Of a stretch of DNA of 64,000 bases, positions 62,540 to 64,000 are shown in pieces (position 1 is the stretch's first letter; the number at the start of each line of letters is the position of its first letter). A program made the translations under genes and the position numbers. The notes under the pieces were generated by a model, which was not told where the DNA came from, made no database searches, and saw only the letters and a list, made by a program, of their open reading frames with translations. Source of the stretch: Heliocidaris tuberculata (Eukaryota; Echinodermata; Echinoidea; Camarodonta; Echinometridae); assembly GCA_025618425.1 (NCBI GenBank), contig CM046851.1, forward strand, positions 8,379,610 to 8,443,609. The letters are read 5' to 3'.

Positions 62540-64000
62540 AACCAGAGAATTTATGCTGAGGAATCTCCCTTTTTAATCCATTAGTTAAGCATACACTTCA
62601 CACATTTTTGTGCTATCTAAAATGAAAACAACAACCCAACTTACTTGTTTGCCTTACATTTCATAATGCAGAAATTGTTTGATGAATTGCTACTAAAATA
62701 ACATGCTGTTCATCTCATCTAAATTAATAGCTAACTAGTAAGTGTTGACTTACAAATTTTTATCTATCAAAAGTTGATAAAGAATAGTCAACTTGTTGGT
62801 TGCCTTGAAGATAAAGTCGAGTTCTGGTCATTGCGATTACATTGCGAAAGAAACTGCCTCAAAGAAATTTGGAAAGGTTGATCATGTGCGATAAGAATTG
62901 GTGTATACTGTGTGGTTTTGGAAACATCAAAATGTTAAAAAATTGGCAAAATCTTGCTAAAAAGTACATGCACTGCACACAGAAATGGGTATATGGGACT
63001 GCACCCATGTGGCATGAATGTTCGGCCTGAACACTTCAGCTATTTCTCGTCATATTTTGAATATGAGGGCATTTGAAGAGCAATCCTTTTCAGGATAGAT
63101 TTTTACTATGATGTTCTTTCAAACTGACATAAAAGGAATGAGAAAGCTCACAAATCATTTTTCACCTTTCCCAGAAATCAACATTCTCTTTAACAGTGCT
63201 GTCTGTATTTCACTTTCAGAATAATGCACTTTATTGAATCAACCCTAACAAATATATGTATTTTTAAAATGCAAAAGCATTCAAAGGAAACCTGATAAAA
63301 TCAAACCAAAGTTTGACAAAGTGTGTCTCAGTCAAATTCCTTCCTCAAATACATTTCAGGAATACCTTATCATAACAGCTTCAAATTTCAAATTCCTTGA
63401 TCATAAAAATAGTACAAAAGTGTCAACCTCAAAGTTACTTTCGTAATTACTATCACACTGCAAAGAGTGCAAAGTTTTGACATATATTTTCTAGAGATAA
63501 TATCTGAAAAATCATTAACTTGCAAGTTTCTTTTGAAATACATTCATCAGTAGCCATCCCAAGACCGGAGAAATTATATAGCAATAATTATCAGTTACTT
63601 TCCAGTTGTCAAATAGCAAACTTAGAAAAAGAAAACTCCAGATGCTACAGTAATGGATTAAATGGACAGATTTAAAAAAAAAAGAAAAAAAGTCAGAACT
63701 ATATTCAACCCCTTCCATGCCACCAAATTTTTGAGCAGTTGTACTGTCAAATATGAATTTTCAAGAGTTGAATATTAACTTTCAATGAGTTTTTTTACTT
63801 AGCAAACTGGGCAAAGATTTGATATTGCTTAGGAATAAGCATTATATTGCAGGCACATGTTCCTGTAAGAGGATGAATTTTCAAGCCATTCTGAGCCTAA
63901 ACAAAATGTTCAACACTCACAAATTTGGGCGGGATTTACCGCCCACGGCATGATAGGGGTTAAAAACAACCCAATCTGTGGTTCCTCTTTCTTGATGAGG
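62540..64000. other. Intron of the gelsolin-like gene (5' side), nothing coding recognised
   Basis: AT-rich DNA without a recognisable exon. The next upstream gelsolin exon (first half of G1) is expected on the minus strand beyond the window. Confidence 0.5.

Overview
The window is animal nuclear DNA. It is AT-rich and intron-rich, packed with microsatellites, long poly-G/poly-C runs, fold-back (MITE-like) elements, tRNA-derived SINEs and one decayed LINE. Its genes are metazoan types split by GT-AG introns. Gene types plus repeat style suggest a marine invertebrate deuterostome, most likely an echinoderm such as a sea urchin. The species is inference, and no search could be run.

Three sets of genes are readable. 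(1) A head-to-tail plus-strand cluster of CYP2-clan cytochrome P450 paralogues fills 0.3-36.6 kb. Copy A (about 349-4110) is a broken pseudogene without its heme exon. Copy B (10541-24022) has good exons 1, 2 and 4-7, but the first 51 bp of exon 3, which encode the C-helix, are replaced by unrelated DNA. Copy C (30392-36601) is complete: seven exons join in frame to 498 codons with all P450 signatures. (2) A compact five-exon plus-strand gene (40164-43557) encodes a 233-residue protein that looks like a tandem dimeric alpha/beta-barrel (ABM-like) protein. (3) The 3' part of a minus-strand gene for a three-repeat gelsolin/severin-type actin-binding protein runs from 62287 down to 53467. Its 5' exons lie beyond the right edge.

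Repeats dominate the rest. Intron 1 of copy B holds four copies of one tRNA-headed SINE family, one copy of a second SINE family, a fold-back pair and a dead LINE. Intron 6 of copy B holds a transposon nested inside another transposon, with the target site readable, and a third terminal-inverted-repeat element beside them. The largest gelsolin intron holds a roughly 4.8 kb element with inverted arms of about 530 bp around a tandem array of a palindromic 'gccattttgaaaatccaaa' unit. At 48.2-49.6 kb a minisatellite is arranged as a giant inverted repeat.

The genes do not form an operon or an obvious pathway. The P450s are a local tandem family with pseudogenisation and signs of gene conversion between copies B and C. 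I found no clear new protein system. The most unusual items are the nested elements, the satellite-bearing intronic element, a decayed hammerhead-ribozyme-like fold, and an acidic linker in the gelsolin-like protein.
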